Positions 25,736 through 34,785 are shown, numbered from the stretch's first letter. The stretch is 64,000 nucleotides of DNA from CAWFZT01 sp963820415 (GCA_963820415.1 CAWFZT010000008.1:682001-746000); one strand, 5' to 3'. Notes: generated by a model not told the origin, from the letters alone. Numbers and translations are program-made.

Positions 25736-27628
25736 TCAGCTTATATCTTCCGGGCAAATAAATTTCTTGATATCTTCTATAGTGTTATCGAAATCAATCT
25801 TTTCCTCATCTTCTGATTGACCGATTTGATGCTCTTCTGCTTCAAATGAGCCAATTGGCAATTCATCTTCCAATATTTGAAGCATTTTTATTTCTTTTTC
25901 CTTTAATCTCCGGTCAATAGTCTCATCAATTGTTTTACTTGCAATAATCAAGTGATAAGTTACAATTTCATTTGGATTTAATCCAATTCGATGTATCCGG
26001 TCTAAAGATTGTAAATATTGCCCACAATTAAAGGTTCTATCAAGATAAACTGCATGGTGACACACCTTGTGCAATGAAATAGATTCGGCACATGCAGCAG
26101 GATTTGCAATTAATACAACAGGATTTTTACTTTCTTTGAAGCATTTGATTTGCTGCTCTCTATTGAACTCAATATCCTCAGTGGCGTCTTTTGGTACAGC
26201 GCCATATACAATAAATGGATCCCAATCACCCAGCGCCTTTTGAAGCATTTGAATATTAAAAACAAATGTTGTCCACAAAACAACTTTTTCACCTAAGTCA
26301 AGCAAATCCCTGACACTCTTTATTGCTGCTTCGAATTTGGCAGGTGTTTCATACTTTGGGTATTTCTCAATAAGTCGGATCGGAGAAATACTCTCACCAC
26401 TCAATGGGGGAACATCAAATTCATCAGAGAATTTTGCTAATAAGGCTGGGTTAGTAGCTGCTTGAATTAACCTGACAATTTTTGCTTTTCTCCACTCTCT
26501 TAGAGCAATCCGTTCGGCGGGACCTAATTTGAACTCCTGTAAAATCTTAGCTGATAAGGCACTATAAATTTTCTGTTGGTATGGTTTTAAATCGCAATAA
26601 TGATATTGAAATTCTTGTTTTGGAAGCCCTAATTCCCTTTTAGTAGTCCTAAATATAAAAGGTTTCACTGCCTCTTTAATCCCCTTAATATCCGTTTCAT
26701 TTTCACATTTGAAACGATATGAATTACGATCACCTAACACTTGTTCACCAGGCCACAAGAAAGTTATTTGTGACCACAAATCCATTAGATTATTAGGGAT
26801 AGGAGTACCGGAAAGGATGGCTCTTCGATTAGCATGAGGAGAGATTTCGAGCATCGTTTCTGCCCATTTTCCCCCCGCAAAACTCTTTATATTGTGTGAC
26901 TCATCAATTACTATAAACACGCGATATTTTTTGCATAAAGAGATTATTTCATCTCTATCGTTGGTTGCTGTTTGGTAAGTGCAAAGTAGAACTTGAAAAT
27001 TGGCTACCTGTAAATAGATACTTTGTCTGACTGCCTTTGCACCGCTTAATCTGGCAATATTAATTGGTTCTGCAAAACAGGCTTTTGCCTCTTCTTCCCA
27101 TGGTTGGAAACAACTACGAGGACCAATTACTAACATGATTTGAATATTTTTCTCTTGTCTCAGCTTTTCAAACACAGCATAGATAATAGACGTTTTCCCG
27201 CTGCCAGGTACAGAAAAATTAGCGCCATTTTTTATCGATAAAAGATGCTCAAAGCCTTTACGCTGATACCATTTCAATTGCCTTATTAGCCCTACTGGAT
27301 AAACTGATACCTCCTTTTTTTTCCGTATTTCCTTGTTGACCTCGATTGACTCTTCATATTCGATTTGTTCTTTTCTAAATTCATTTATTAATTTAGAAAT
27401 ATTCACATCAGCACTAAATTCAATACCTTCGTCAGTAAGGTAATCAATTGTTTCAATCAATATTTTTCGAAAGTTCAGGGATGTGGAATATACATATTGC
27501 TGTTTCTTCGAATTTAGTCTAAATCCTGATGCTAGAGTGAAGAATGATCTATGCTCCCATTCCAAAATTATCGGATTATCGGAGCCATCAATTATAATTT
27601 TGCTTTTTTCTAGCTTGATTTTGACCAT
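25736..27628 (-). CDS. SNF2-family helicase/translocase
   Basis: 630 residues. An N-terminal 115-residue domain without a match is followed by the two RecA-like halves: FSVPGSGKTS (Walker A, 139-147), IDESHN (motif II, 242-245), LSGTPIPNN (motif III) and LQSLDRIHRIG (motif VI, 540-549). The first Walker position differs from the usual DMGLGKT of SNF2 proteins. SNF2 translocases in bacterial defence move along DNA and present it to nuclease or methylase partners. No PLD or other nuclease domain is fused. The end of the chain is acidic (EDEEKIDFDNTIEDIKKF). It lies between the ParB-like gene (21 bases) and the DUF3883 gene (1 base). Confidence 0.93.
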   Translation of the reverse strand: MVKIKLEKSKIIIDGSDNPIILEWEHRSFFTLASGFRLNSKKQQYVYSTSLNFRKILIETIDYLTDEGIEFSADVNISKLINEFRKEQIEYEESIEVNKEIRKKKEVSVYPVGLIRQLKWYQRKGFEHLLSIKNGANFSVPGSGKTSIIYAVFEKLRQEKNIQIMLVIGPRSCFQPWEEEAKACFAEPINIARLSGAKAVRQSIYLQVANFQVLLCTYQTATNDRDEIISLCKKYRVFIVIDESHNIKSFAGGKWAETMLEISPHANRRAILSGTPIPNNLMDLWSQITFLWPGEQVLGDRNSYRFKCENETDIKGIKEAVKPFIFRTTKRELGLPKQEFQYHYCDLKPYQQKIYSALSAKILQEFKLGPAERIALREWRKAKIVRLIQAATNPALLAKFSDEFDVPPLSGESISPIRLIEKYPKYETPAKFEAAIKSVRDLLDLGEKVVLWTTFVFNIQMLQKALGDWDPFIVYGAVPKDATEDIEFNREQQIKCFKESKNPVVLIANPAACAESISLHKVCHHAVYLDRTFNCGQYLQSLDRIHRIGLNPNEIVTYHLIIASKTIDETIDRRLKEKEIKMLQILEDELPIGSFEAEEHQIGQSEDEEKIDFDNTIEDIKKFICPEDIS

Positions 27629-27649
27629 AAGAAAAATTTTATAAGGTAA

Positions 27650-28858
27650 TTACTTTGAAACGATTTTCTTAGCCAGATCGTCGATAATATTCTTGAGTTT
27701 ATTAAACGATGAGACTGCACGATCTTCTAGCAAGTGTTTACTTGATTGATCTATACTTTCTAACGCTTTTATAGCACGATCAATTAATACACCCGGTCTA
27801 TCTCGATCTTCTTTATTGGCAATTATTTCTTTGGCAGACTTGAATCCTTCTAATATGATTTCTGGTTTAGCTGTTATACCTTTCTTTTGATCTTTTCTAG
27901 GTGCTTCAAAATTCTTTGCGAATTCGGCTTGAGCATCCACATCTACGAAGACTTTACCCAAATCTCTTATATCCCAATGAGTAATACCTCTCTTTTTTCC
28001 TTTTTTGTCGTTTCCTTGGCTAATAATCCCTGCTTTTATTAATGCAAAAGTCTGATTGAGGCGCTTTTGTATTTCCCGCTTGGACAAACCTTGACGTTTT
28101 GAAGGACCTAAAATAGTTTTTTGTATATCGATAAAATGTTCGTGAAGACCAAATTTTTTAATACAACCATAATTTCCGGGTTGTCCAAAGAAATCCAAGA
28201 AATTGTCTATTAGCTCTAACCTTTCAAGTGCAAGTTCGACTTCATTTTCGGTCCTACCATACATTGCTGCAGCTACTTCCTTGGGAGATAGCTTGGCATC
28301 TATTCCTTCCTTTATTTTTAATAATTCATTTACTGGGTGGTATTCTGCTATTTTATCTTTTGATAATTGTAGACCGGCCTCAATTTTCCATAAATCTTTA
28401 TCGCTGACGGCTGAAGGCAAACGTATTACATCCAGAGTTTCCCATTTTCCGGGTTCTTCTCCATGTAATAGTTCTAGAATCGCCATTCGACGATTTCCAT
28501 TAATAACGAACCCATCGTGAGTAATAACTCCGGGTTCTATTTGTCCTTTTTGATGTAAATCAATTTTTAAAAGATCAGTATCGGTTTCGCCCAGGGAGAG
28601 CAACAACTCCCGGATAATCTTAGCATCATCAGGATCATCAGAGTCTAATGACCTCCCATTTTCAACTTCCCAACCTCTGATTTCCATTGCAAGGCGGCCG
28701 TTATTTGCATTGTATCGTAATAGAGAAATAGGTAGTCGGTAAAATGAATGTCGTTCAACTACCCCAGAAATTTCAAGAGGCCATTCGCCTATTCTTTTTT
28801 CAGGGTGTGAATTAATATAGGCGGTTAATTCCCGAGCTTTTTCACTTTCTATTTCCAT
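27650..28858 (-). CDS. ParB/sulfiredoxin-fold protein, first gene of the defence-like operon
   Basis: 402 residues. YRLPISLLRYNANNGRL (about 40-56) and HDGFVINGNRRMAILELL (114-131) correspond to the ParB N-terminal fold. NGNRR stands where ParB has the nucleotide-binding GERR/GxRR box. ParB folds bind CTP or ATP, and defence relatives include DNA-sensing and nicking proteins. A helical middle part (KEVAAAMYGRTENEVELALE) resembles the ParB helix-turn-helix, so DNA recognition is inferred. The C-terminus is Lys-rich. GGGAGG six bases before the ATG is the best ribosome site in the operon. The rest of the system follows downstream. Confidence 0.8.
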   Translation of the reverse strand: MEIESEKARELTAYINSHPEKRIGEWPLEISGVVERHSFYRLPISLLRYNANNGRLAMEIRGWEVENGRSLDSDDPDDAKIIRELLLSLGETDTDLLKIDLHQKGQIEPGVITHDGFVINGNRRMAILELLHGEEPGKWETLDVIRLPSAVSDKDLWKIEAGLQLSKDKIAEYHPVNELLKIKEGIDAKLSPKEVAAAMYGRTENEVELALERLELIDNFLDFFGQPGNYGCIKKFGLHEHFIDIQKTILGPSKRQGLSKREIQKRLNQTFALIKAGIISQGNDKKGKKRGITHWDIRDLGKVFVDVDAQAEFAKNFEAPRKDQKKGITAKPEIILEGFKSAKEIIANKEDRDRPGVLIDRAIKALESIDQSSKHLLEDRAVSSFNKLKNIIDDLAKKIVSK

Positions 28859-29008
28859 TTTTCCTCCCTACCTAAAAGCAATTATTTACAATAGAATGGT
28901 GATCCTTACCTTTTATTTCATGTATAACCCTTGTTTCAGAAATTGGTAACTTGTATATAACAATAAAGGGATATTACAAGATTTTTTCTTTAGAATGACT
29001 TCGTTATT

Positions 29009-29033
29009 GTTTACTTGTAAACTAGAGGTAAAC
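29009..29033. promoter_or_regulatory. Three GTTTAC half-sites upstream of the four-gene operon
   Basis: GTTTAC-TT-GTAAAC (29009-29022) is a perfect palindrome, and a third half-site GTAAAC follows at 29028-29033. The spacing suggests a protein-binding operator. It lies in the 208 AT-rich bases between the ParB-like and ManA-like genes, about 150 bases before the operon start. Confidence 0.45.
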
Positions 29034-29066
29034 ATTATCGGAGTTTAAAGTAGAGCGCGATAGTGA

Positions 29067-30281
29067 TTATATATTCAGGTCTGGATTTCCTGGCCCGAAA
29101 TGTTTTAACATCACGATCGGGTCGCTGCAGGAGGGGTTGCTGATCACGACCCCGGCCTTGGCGGCCTGCTCGGTGATGAAGAACTCGTCCAGGGTAAGCT
29201 GCCCGAAACGGATCAGAACCGGGCTTTCGACGTCCCAGGCGCCCATTTTGCCGTGCCCTTGCAGCATGATCAGGCCGTGGGCGGCGCTGTCTTTGATGAC
29301 CACGCTCTTCCCGGGATATACGGTTAATTCCTTGGCGCTGAATTCATCTGAGCGGTAGCAGATCCAGTTCTCGGTATAACCCTCGCTGATCATCTCTTCC
29401 ACGGGCCTTACCGGCCGCGGCAGCATGAAGCGGTGCTCTGCAAATTGCGGGTCGAGGTTGGTCTCCCAATCTACCACTTCGATCAGATAATCAAAGTCAC
29501 CCACCCGCTCAGGCGGAGTGTTTTTCCACAAATTTTCCTCAGCGATGGTGGCGTCGCCGGTCAGGGATTGGAACATAGCAAACACGTCCGAGGCCTTTTG
29601 GGGCTCGTAGGTGCACAGGCTGCCGGGGGCGTGCAGCGTACCGGCCGGGACGTCCCAGCCCGTGCCCGACTTCAGCCGGTAAGCGGTCGAAAGGTCGGTG
29701 ATGCGGTTGTCGCCTGTGGTAAAGTTCTTCAGGCAGTCGCGCAACTGGTCCTTGGTGGTGCCCGGCTTCAGACCGAAGAAGGTGTAGGGGAAATCCGCCC
29801 CGTAGTTGTTCACCTGGGTGGGAAAATAATATGCTTCCGGCTTGCCTAATTGGCCGACCAACCCGGCGTGCTGGTCGCGCTGGTGGATGTGCAAGGGCAG
29901 GGCGCCCTTATTATCGAAGAACTTGGAATACATCGGCCAGCGCTGGTGTTCGTTCCACAGGCGCTCGCCGATGATGGCGCCTTTCAATTCCTCGACGGCA
30001 TCCCGCAAGGTCACTTTTTCGACTCGGGAGCCGTCTTCAAACACAATGAAGCTGAGCCCTTCATTTCGGGCGGTGTCCGGGCCGTTGTCGGCCGGGGTAG
30101 TGGAGGAGAACCAGCGCTCATCTATGCCGCCGCGCTTGCCGCCCAAGCTGTAATAATCGTCGGGGTGCAGCTTGATTCGCCTTCCGGGCACACAGAATGA
30201 ACGCGGCACCCAATTGGGGGCCAGGCGCAGGATTCCCTGGCCTTGCTCTAACGCACGCTCAGTCACGGTTTTAACGCTCAT
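29067..30281 (-). CDS. ManA-like cupin protein (class I mannose-6-phosphate isomerase family)
   Basis: 404 residues with the type I phosphomannose isomerase layout. PLHIHQRDQHAG with LGKPEAYYFP carries the metal-binding His/Glu cluster, and GTGWDVPAGTLHAPGSLCTYEPQ is the second half of the cupin site with another His. The C-terminal part (VYPGKSVVIKDSAAHGLIMLQGHG) is a further cupin fold. Catalysis of mannose-6-phosphate/fructose-6-phosphate exchange is possible, but the sequence is distant from E. coli ManA and may isomerise or epimerise another sugar. GGGAGCGATC precedes the ATG. It is separated from the AT-rich island and has normal GC. Confidence 0.75.
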   Translation of the reverse strand: MSVKTVTERALEQGQGILRLAPNWVPRSFCVPGRRIKLHPDDYYSLGGKRGGIDERWFSSTTPADNGPDTARNEGLSFIVFEDGSRVEKVTLRDAVEELKGAIIGERLWNEHQRWPMYSKFFDNKGALPLHIHQRDQHAGLVGQLGKPEAYYFPTQVNNYGADFPYTFFGLKPGTTKDQLRDCLKNFTTGDNRITDLSTAYRLKSGTGWDVPAGTLHAPGSLCTYEPQKASDVFAMFQSLTGDATIAEENLWKNTPPERVGDFDYLIEVVDWETNLDPQFAEHRFMLPRPVRPVEEMISEGYTENWICYRSDEFSAKELTVYPGKSVVIKDSAAHGLIMLQGHGKMGAWDVESPVLIRFGQLTLDEFFITEQAAKAGVVISNPSCSDPIVMLKHFGPGNPDLNI

Positions 30282-30320
30282 GATCGCTCCCTTATAAAAG
30301 AGGTATAAGAACAGGTCGTT

Positions 30321-30536
30321 TTAACGTAAAACGAACAAGGCTACCAGCACCAGGATGACTGCCAGGACCACCCCAACCGCCACCCAGTTCACATGAAAAG
30401 GTTTGGGCTCTTCGGCCGGGTGTTCCGGTCGGGCCACCAGTTCACGGGCGCAGTAATAGCAAAAATTCGCTTTTGTGGAGGTCATCTGCCCGCAGTATGG
30501 GCAGATTTTCATATCGGCAGGGGCTTGTTCGGTCAT
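30321..30536 (-). CDS. Small zinc-ribbon membrane protein
   Basis: 71 residues from ATG 30536. A zinc ribbon CPYCGQ...CYYC (two Cys-x2-Cys pairs) comes first, then a single membrane helix (WVAVGVVLAVILVLVALFVL) to the C-terminus, a common layout of uncharacterised zinc-ribbon anchors. On the minus strand, TATAAT ends 6 bases before the ATG, so the message is probably leaderless. Confidence 0.75.
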   Translation of the reverse strand: MTEQAPADMKICPYCGQMTSTKANFCYYCARELVARPEHPAEEPKPFHVNWVAVGVVLAVILVLVALFVLR

Positions 30537-30604
30537 GCAGCAATTATACGCCAATAAGCTCTCAGGAAACCAGGAAGGCGATGCGCCACTGGTTAAGTAA
30601 TCCT

Positions 30605-30871
30605 CGGTTAATCCTCTTGTCTGATGCGGTTAACCCCGGCGAGTTCGACGACTAGTTCCACCCCACGCGTGAAGAAGACCGCACCCGCAGGCTGGGAGTG
30701 GCCATCGCCCGCCTGAGCGGGCGCGACCTGCCGGCCGTCTATCTGATCGAGCTGGACGGTTTCTACTACGTGCGCAACGGGTACCACCACATTTCGGTCG
30801 CCCAGGCCCTGGGCCAGCAGTACATCGACGCCGAGATCACCCGCATGCACATTCATAAGCAGGCGCTGTAA
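30605..30871 (+). pseudogene. Remnant of a ParB-like family protein, in-frame stop
   Basis: The frame ending at TAA 30871 reads PTREEDRTRRLGVAIARLSG, then DLPAVYLIELDGFYYVRNGY and HHISVAQALGQQYIDAEIT. The last parts match the VRDGHHRVSVARAxGxxxIDAEV core of ParB-like proteins found in Chloroflexota. A TAG at 30653-30655 interrupts it, with NPGEFDD just before and FHPTREEDR just after, so upstream coding continues across the stop. No start or N-terminal half remains. Broken gene. Confidence 0.6.
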
Positions 30872-30945
30872 AACTGGCCTTGACACCTCTCCAAATGTCA
30901 TGATAGACTCACTCAGTAAGTGAGATTTTCATTTTGAGGAAAGCA

Positions 30946-31035
30946 ATGGTGTACTTGATCGGCAAGCCAATCTTCAGCCAGGTGTGCTCCAGGTGCGGAG
31001 GGGCTGGCTTTGCCTTATCGGAGTATGCCTGCTGA
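30946..31035 (+). CDS. Short leader peptide upstream of the ABC-F gene
   Basis: A 29-codon frame (ATG 30946, TGA 31033-31035) with GAGGAAAGCA just before it. It precedes a strong intrinsic terminator and the ABC-F start at 31187. This layout is known from antibiotic-resistance ABC-F genes, where stalling on the leader opens the terminator. The peptide is Cys/Gly-rich near its end (CSRCGGAGF). Its use as a sensor is inference. Confidence 0.5.
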   Translation: MVYLIGKPIFSQVCSRCGGAGFALSEYAC

Positions 31036-31062
31036 CGATTAATATACACGCATTATTTTCGG

Positions 31063-31097
31063 CCACGGCATGCTCCACTGGGCATCCGTGGTTTTTT
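31063..31097 (+). terminator. Intrinsic terminator-like hairpin in the ABC-F leader
   Basis: CCACGG (31063-31068) pairs with CCGTGG (31086-31091), extended by ATGC (31070-31073) with GCAT (31082-31085), one bulged C and an 8-base loop. Six T follow (31092-31097). It lies between the leader peptide and the ABC-F gene, so it would end transcription unless opened. Confidence 0.75.
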
Positions 31098-31186
31098 ATT
31101 TGTATGCCATTGCTCCCTGCCATGGGCGCCCCTACCGGTGGGTTCTTTTTTACCAGGATACATTACAAGATTTGTGTGAGGGCGCC

Positions 31187-33187
31187 ATGTCTATTCTTAC
31201 TGCTGACAAGCTGGGTCTATCTTTCGGAGACTTTGACCTGTTCAAAGGCATCTCGGTGACGGTTGCCAACGACAGCAAAATCGGCCTGATCGGGCCGAAC
31301 GGGATTGGGAAAACTTCTCTGCTGCTGATCCTGGCCGGCATCAACCAGCCGACCACCGGCAAAGTCCACATCGCGCGCAGCCGGCGTCTGGGCTACCTGC
31401 GCCAGGAAGCAGTGGAGGCTTTCGCCCACCGCCAGAACACCGTTTATGCCGAGATGCTGACCGTCTTTGCCGACCTGCAATCGCGCCAGGCTGACCTGCA
31501 CACCCTGGAAGCCAGGATGTCCGGCAGTGAATACTCGGACGCGCTGCTCGAAGAATACGGCCTCCAGCAAGAGGCCTTCGATAAGGCCGGCGGCTACGAC
31601 TATGAGGTGCGCATCCAGCAAACCTTGGAAGGTCTGGGCCTGGGGAAAAAATACTGGTCCTTGCCGCTCAATCATCTCAGCGGCGGGCAGAAGACGCGCG
31701 CCCTGCTGGCGCACTTGCTGCTCAAAAAACCCGACCTGCTCATGCTGGACGAGCCGACTAACCACCTGGACATCGAAGCCGTCGAGTGGCTGGAACGCAC
31801 GCTGCGCGAGTGGGAAGGCGCCGTGCTAATCGTCAGCCACGACCGCTTTTTCCTGGATAATACGGTCAATACCATCTGGGAGATGAGCCGCGCCGGGATT
31901 GAGCTTTATTCTGGGAACTACAGCGCCTACCTGCTGCAGCGTCAGGAACGCTGGGAATACTTCGAGCGGGTTTTTACCGAAGAAAAAGCCCGTTTGCTCA
32001 AAGAAGTTGACTTCGTCCAGCGTAATTGGGTGCGCGCCAGCACGCATGCCCGCGCCCTGGGTTTGCTGCGACGCCTGACCCGTGACCTGGCCATCGTCGA
32101 GAATTACGGTATCCTGGCCCTGCGCAGCGGGAAAAAGTGGTCTGAGATGGATTTGCACACCGACCGTCCCCTGGATGTGATCGAAGCCATCCGCAAAGTC
32201 AATGGTCTGGCTCTGCCCAGCAGCCGCCCGCCGGGGATCCGCCCACGGCTGACCGCCGACCACACCAGCGGCACGATCATCCTGCGCGCTAACGAGGTTA
32301 CCATCGGCTACCCCAAACACCCGCTCTTCAGCGCCCACGGCGTGGAGCTGCGCCGCGGCGAATGCGCCGCCTTGATAGGCCCGAACGGCAGCGGCAAGAC
32401 CACCTTCCTCAAGGTATTGCTCGACCAGCTCGCCCCGCTCAAAGGGGAAGTGCAGCTCGGCGCCAGCCTGAAGATTGGCTACTTTGCCCAGGCTCAAGAG
32501 GAATACCGCTCTGAGAGCAGTGTGCTGGATGAGCTGTTGAGCCACAAATCCATGCAGGCCGAGCAGGCGCGCAGCCACCTGGCCCAGTACCTGTTCCGCG
32601 GCGAGGATGTCTTCAATCCCGTGCGCACCCTGTCCGGCGGCGAACGGGCGCGCCTGGCCCTGGCGATCCTGGCTTTGGAAGGGGCCAACTTCCTCATGCT
32701 GGATGAGCCGACCAACCATCTCGATATCCCGGCGCGTGAGGCCCTGCAGTTAGTGCTGGAGGGCTATCCGGGCACGATCCTGCTGGTTTCCCACGACCGC
32801 TACCTGATCGACCGGTTGGCAACCCAGGTGTGGGAGCTGCAAGACGGCAGGTTGGAAGTTTTCAAGGGCACCTATCGTGAATTCGTGCTGCGCCGCGTCT
32901 CGGCGGCTCCGGCTCCCCAAGGGGTTCAGGCGCGCCAGTTGATCCTGTCGCCCAAACCGTTGGTGAGAGACAACAGCAAAGAGACCCGCCAGCGCATCCA
33001 GGCGATTGCCCAGCTCGAAGAGCGCATTCGCCAGCAGGAAAGCGCCATCCAACGCCTGTCGGGCGAGCTGCAAAAAGCCGGACAGGCGCAGGCTTTCGAA
33101 CACATGCATCGCCTGAGTTGGCAGATCGCCCAATCGCAGGCTGTCCTGGACAACCTGGTGGCCGAATGGGAAAAAGTAGTCGCCTGA
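31187..33187 (+). CDS. ABC-F family ATPase (ribosome-protection/translation factor type)
   Basis: 666 residues from ATG 31187 (GAGGG site). The frame is open to 31070, but that part runs through the terminator. Two ABC domains without membrane helices: Walker A GPNGIGKTS (36-44) and GPNGSGKTT; signatures LSGGQKTRALLAHLL and LSGGERARLALAIL; Walker B LLMLDEPTNHLD and FLMLDEPTNHLD. The linker (RQERWEYFERVFTEEKARLL) and a C-terminal coiled coil are typical. ABC-F proteins act on the ribosome, either as housekeeping factors (EttA/Uup-like) or to displace antibiotics. The leader peptide and terminator upstream favour drug-inducible control. Confidence 0.93.
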   Translation: MSILTADKLGLSFGDFDLFKGISVTVANDSKIGLIGPNGIGKTSLLLILAGINQPTTGKVHIARSRRLGYLRQEAVEAFAHRQNTVYAEMLTVFADLQSRQADLHTLEARMSGSEYSDALLEEYGLQQEAFDKAGGYDYEVRIQQTLEGLGLGKKYWSLPLNHLSGGQKTRALLAHLLLKKPDLLMLDEPTNHLDIEAVEWLERTLREWEGAVLIVSHDRFFLDNTVNTIWEMSRAGIELYSGNYSAYLLQRQERWEYFERVFTEEKARLLKEVDFVQRNWVRASTHARALGLLRRLTRDLAIVENYGILALRSGKKWSEMDLHTDRPLDVIEAIRKVNGLALPSSRPPGIRPRLTADHTSGTIILRANEVTIGYPKHPLFSAHGVELRRGECAALIGPNGSGKTTFLKVLLDQLAPLKGEVQLGASLKIGYFAQAQEEYRSESSVLDELLSHKSMQAEQARSHLAQYLFRGEDVFNPVRTLSGGERARLALAILALEGANFLMLDEPTNHLDIPAREALQLVLEGYPGTILLVSHDRYLIDRLATQVWELQDGRLEVFKGTYREFVLRRVSAAPAPQGVQARQLILSPKPLVRDNSKETRQRIQAIAQLEERIRQQESAIQRLSGELQKAGQAQAFEHMHRLSWQIAQSQAVLDNLVAEWEKVVA

Positions 33188-33255
33188 TAACCGTGTCAAT
33201 TTGGGTTCATCTGTGGTTAAATATATCCATATAAACCCTTCAATAAAGGACCAAA

Positions 33256-33786
33256 ATGGACCGCCAACCGATTAGCCCTCGAAAAATCGTCGCCCGCCCG
33301 CATGGAATATGGGAGCCAGGCTGGTTTCTGCTCACCTGCGGTGATTTCGCCGCTGGCCAGTATAATTGCATGACCGTCAGTTGGGGCAGCCTGGGGGAGA
33401 TGTGGAACGTCCCCTTTGCCCAGGTGGTCGTGCGTCCGCATCGCTACACCTTTCAGTTCATCGAAAAATACCCGACTTTCACTTTATGCGCTTTTGCCCA
33501 CAAATATAAGGCCGTCCTCAACCTGCTTGGCAGTAAATCCGGCCGGGATGGCGATAAAATCGCCAAATCCGGCCTCACCCCAATGGCCGCCAGCAAAGTG
33601 GCTGCGCCGGTCTACGAACAGGCCGAGCTGGCGATCGAGTGCCGCAAGATGTACTGGCAGGATCTGGATCCCAGCCATTTTCTCGCCCCAGGGATTGCCC
33701 GCAATTACCCCGAAAAAGACTATCACCGCGTTTTTTATGGGGAGGTCGTGGCGGCGACGGGCGTTGAACGCTACCTGGCCGGATGA
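33256..33786 (+). CDS. Flavin reductase family protein
   Basis: 176 residues of the FMN-binding split-barrel flavin-reductase type. It has NCMTVSWGSLGEMWNVPF (strand with the flavin-contact Ser/Trp), VVVRPHRYTFQFIEKYPTFT, a typical central stretch, and AELAIECRKMYWQDLDP, often with a Cys-metal region in this branch. Members supply reduced flavin or act as small ferric/quinone reductases. AAAGGA precedes the ATG. The mutarotase start overlaps its stop (ATGA), a likely two-gene unit. Confidence 0.88.
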   Translation: MDRQPISPRKIVARPHGIWEPGWFLLTCGDFAAGQYNCMTVSWGSLGEMWNVPFAQVVVRPHRYTFQFIEKYPTFTLCAFAHKYKAVLNLLGSKSGRDGDKIAKSGLTPMAASKVAAPVYEQAELAIECRKMYWQDLDPSHFLAPGIARNYPEKDYHRVFYGEVVAATGVERYLAG

Positions 33787-34661
33787 GAGGAAGTATACCT
33801 GGCCAAACAAAAGCTGCTTCTTTTTATAAGCTTGCCAATGGAAGCAACGGCCTGCAAAAAGTCGTGCTGAATGCGCCGGATAACGCCTGGGCAGAGATCT
33901 ATCTGCACGGCACCCAGGTCACTTCCTGGAAACCGGCCGGCGGAGAAGAACAGCTCTTCCTCAGTCGCACCTCCGCGTTTGGCCAGGATGCCTCCATCCG
34001 CGGCGGCGTGCCGGTTATCTTCCCTCAATTTGGCAAAGAAGGGCCCTTACCCAGGCATGGTTTTGCACGCCGCATGGAATGGGCGTTTATAAAAGCGGAG
34101 GAGGGCGTCTCCGGGGTCACGGCCACTTTCCAGCGCCGCGACGACCAGGCCACGCGTCGCATCTGGCCGCACGCCTTTTTGGTCCGGCTGGAGGTCATGG
34201 TCGGCGGGCAATACCTGGTAGTCAGCCTGTCCGTGACCAATATGGACCAGGCCCCGTTCAGTTTCACCGGCGCCCCGCATACTTACCTGGCCATATCCGA
34301 CATCCAGGAGGTCTTCATCGAGGGGTTGGGTGGAAGGGCCTACCTGGATACCGTAGGCAACCGGACGGAAAGAATCCAACTGGAAGAAAAACTGGCCTTC
34401 GGAAGCGAAGTCGACCGGATTTACTTCAACGCCCCGCCCGAGGTGTGGCTGCGCGACCGGCAGCGCCAGGTTAACATCACCACCCAGGGTTTCCCAGACG
34501 TGGTGGTCTGGAACCCCTGGGCCGAGCTGGGAGCCACCCTGGTCGATGTCGAGTCGGATGGCTACCGCCGCATGGTATGTGTAGAGGCGGCTGTGATCGG
34601 TCGCCTGATCGTTTTAGCGCCGTCCAAAAGTTGGAACGGGACGCAGAAACTCTCTGTGTAA
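33783..34661 (+). CDS. D-hexose-6-phosphate mutarotase (YeaD-like)
   Basis: 292 residues of the aldose-1-epimerase superfamily. The active-site region IRGGVPVIFPQFGKEGPLPRHGFAR carries the conserved catalytic His, YLVVSLSVTNMDQAPFSFTGA the second core His/Glu zone (HTYLAISDI), and VVWNPWAELGATLVDV and CVEAAVIG the final Glu. It speeds alpha/beta exchange of glucose-6-phosphate, complementary to pgi and pgm of this genome. The start at 33783 overlaps the flavin reductase stop. Confidence 0.9.
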   Translation: MRGSIPGQTKAASFYKLANGSNGLQKVVLNAPDNAWAEIYLHGTQVTSWKPAGGEEQLFLSRTSAFGQDASIRGGVPVIFPQFGKEGPLPRHGFARRMEWAFIKAEEGVSGVTATFQRRDDQATRRIWPHAFLVRLEVMVGGQYLVVSLSVTNMDQAPFSFTGAPHTYLAISDIQEVFIEGLGGRAYLDTVGNRTERIQLEEKLAFGSEVDRIYFNAPPEVWLRDRQRQVNITTQGFPDVVVWNPWAELGATLVDVESDGYRRMVCVEAAVIGRLIVLAPSKSWNGTQKLSV

Positions 34662-34735
34662 ATAATAAGAAGGGGCTTGTTTTTCTTCCCGGGGATCTCC
34701 ATCACGTGGTCGACCAGGCCGTATTCGACAAGCTC

Positions 34736-34785
34736 TTGACAACATCTCGGATTAACATTAATATATTTCCAGTTTGGAAATATAT
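34736..34785 (+). promoter_or_regulatory. marR promoter TTGACA-17-TAATAT with palindromic operator
   Basis: TTGACA (34736-34741), 17 bases, TAATAT (34759-34764). A perfect inverted repeat with 11-base arms, ATATATTTCCA (34761-34771) and TGGAAATATAT (34775-34785), overlaps the -10 box and transcription start. A second inverted pair TTTCCAGTT / AACTGGAAA nests with it. This fits autorepression by the MarR protein just downstream. Confidence 0.7.

Noticed and set aside
31070..31186. 39-codon N-terminal extension of the ABC-F protein
   Set aside because: Runs through the intrinsic terminator; a good ribosome site precedes 31187.
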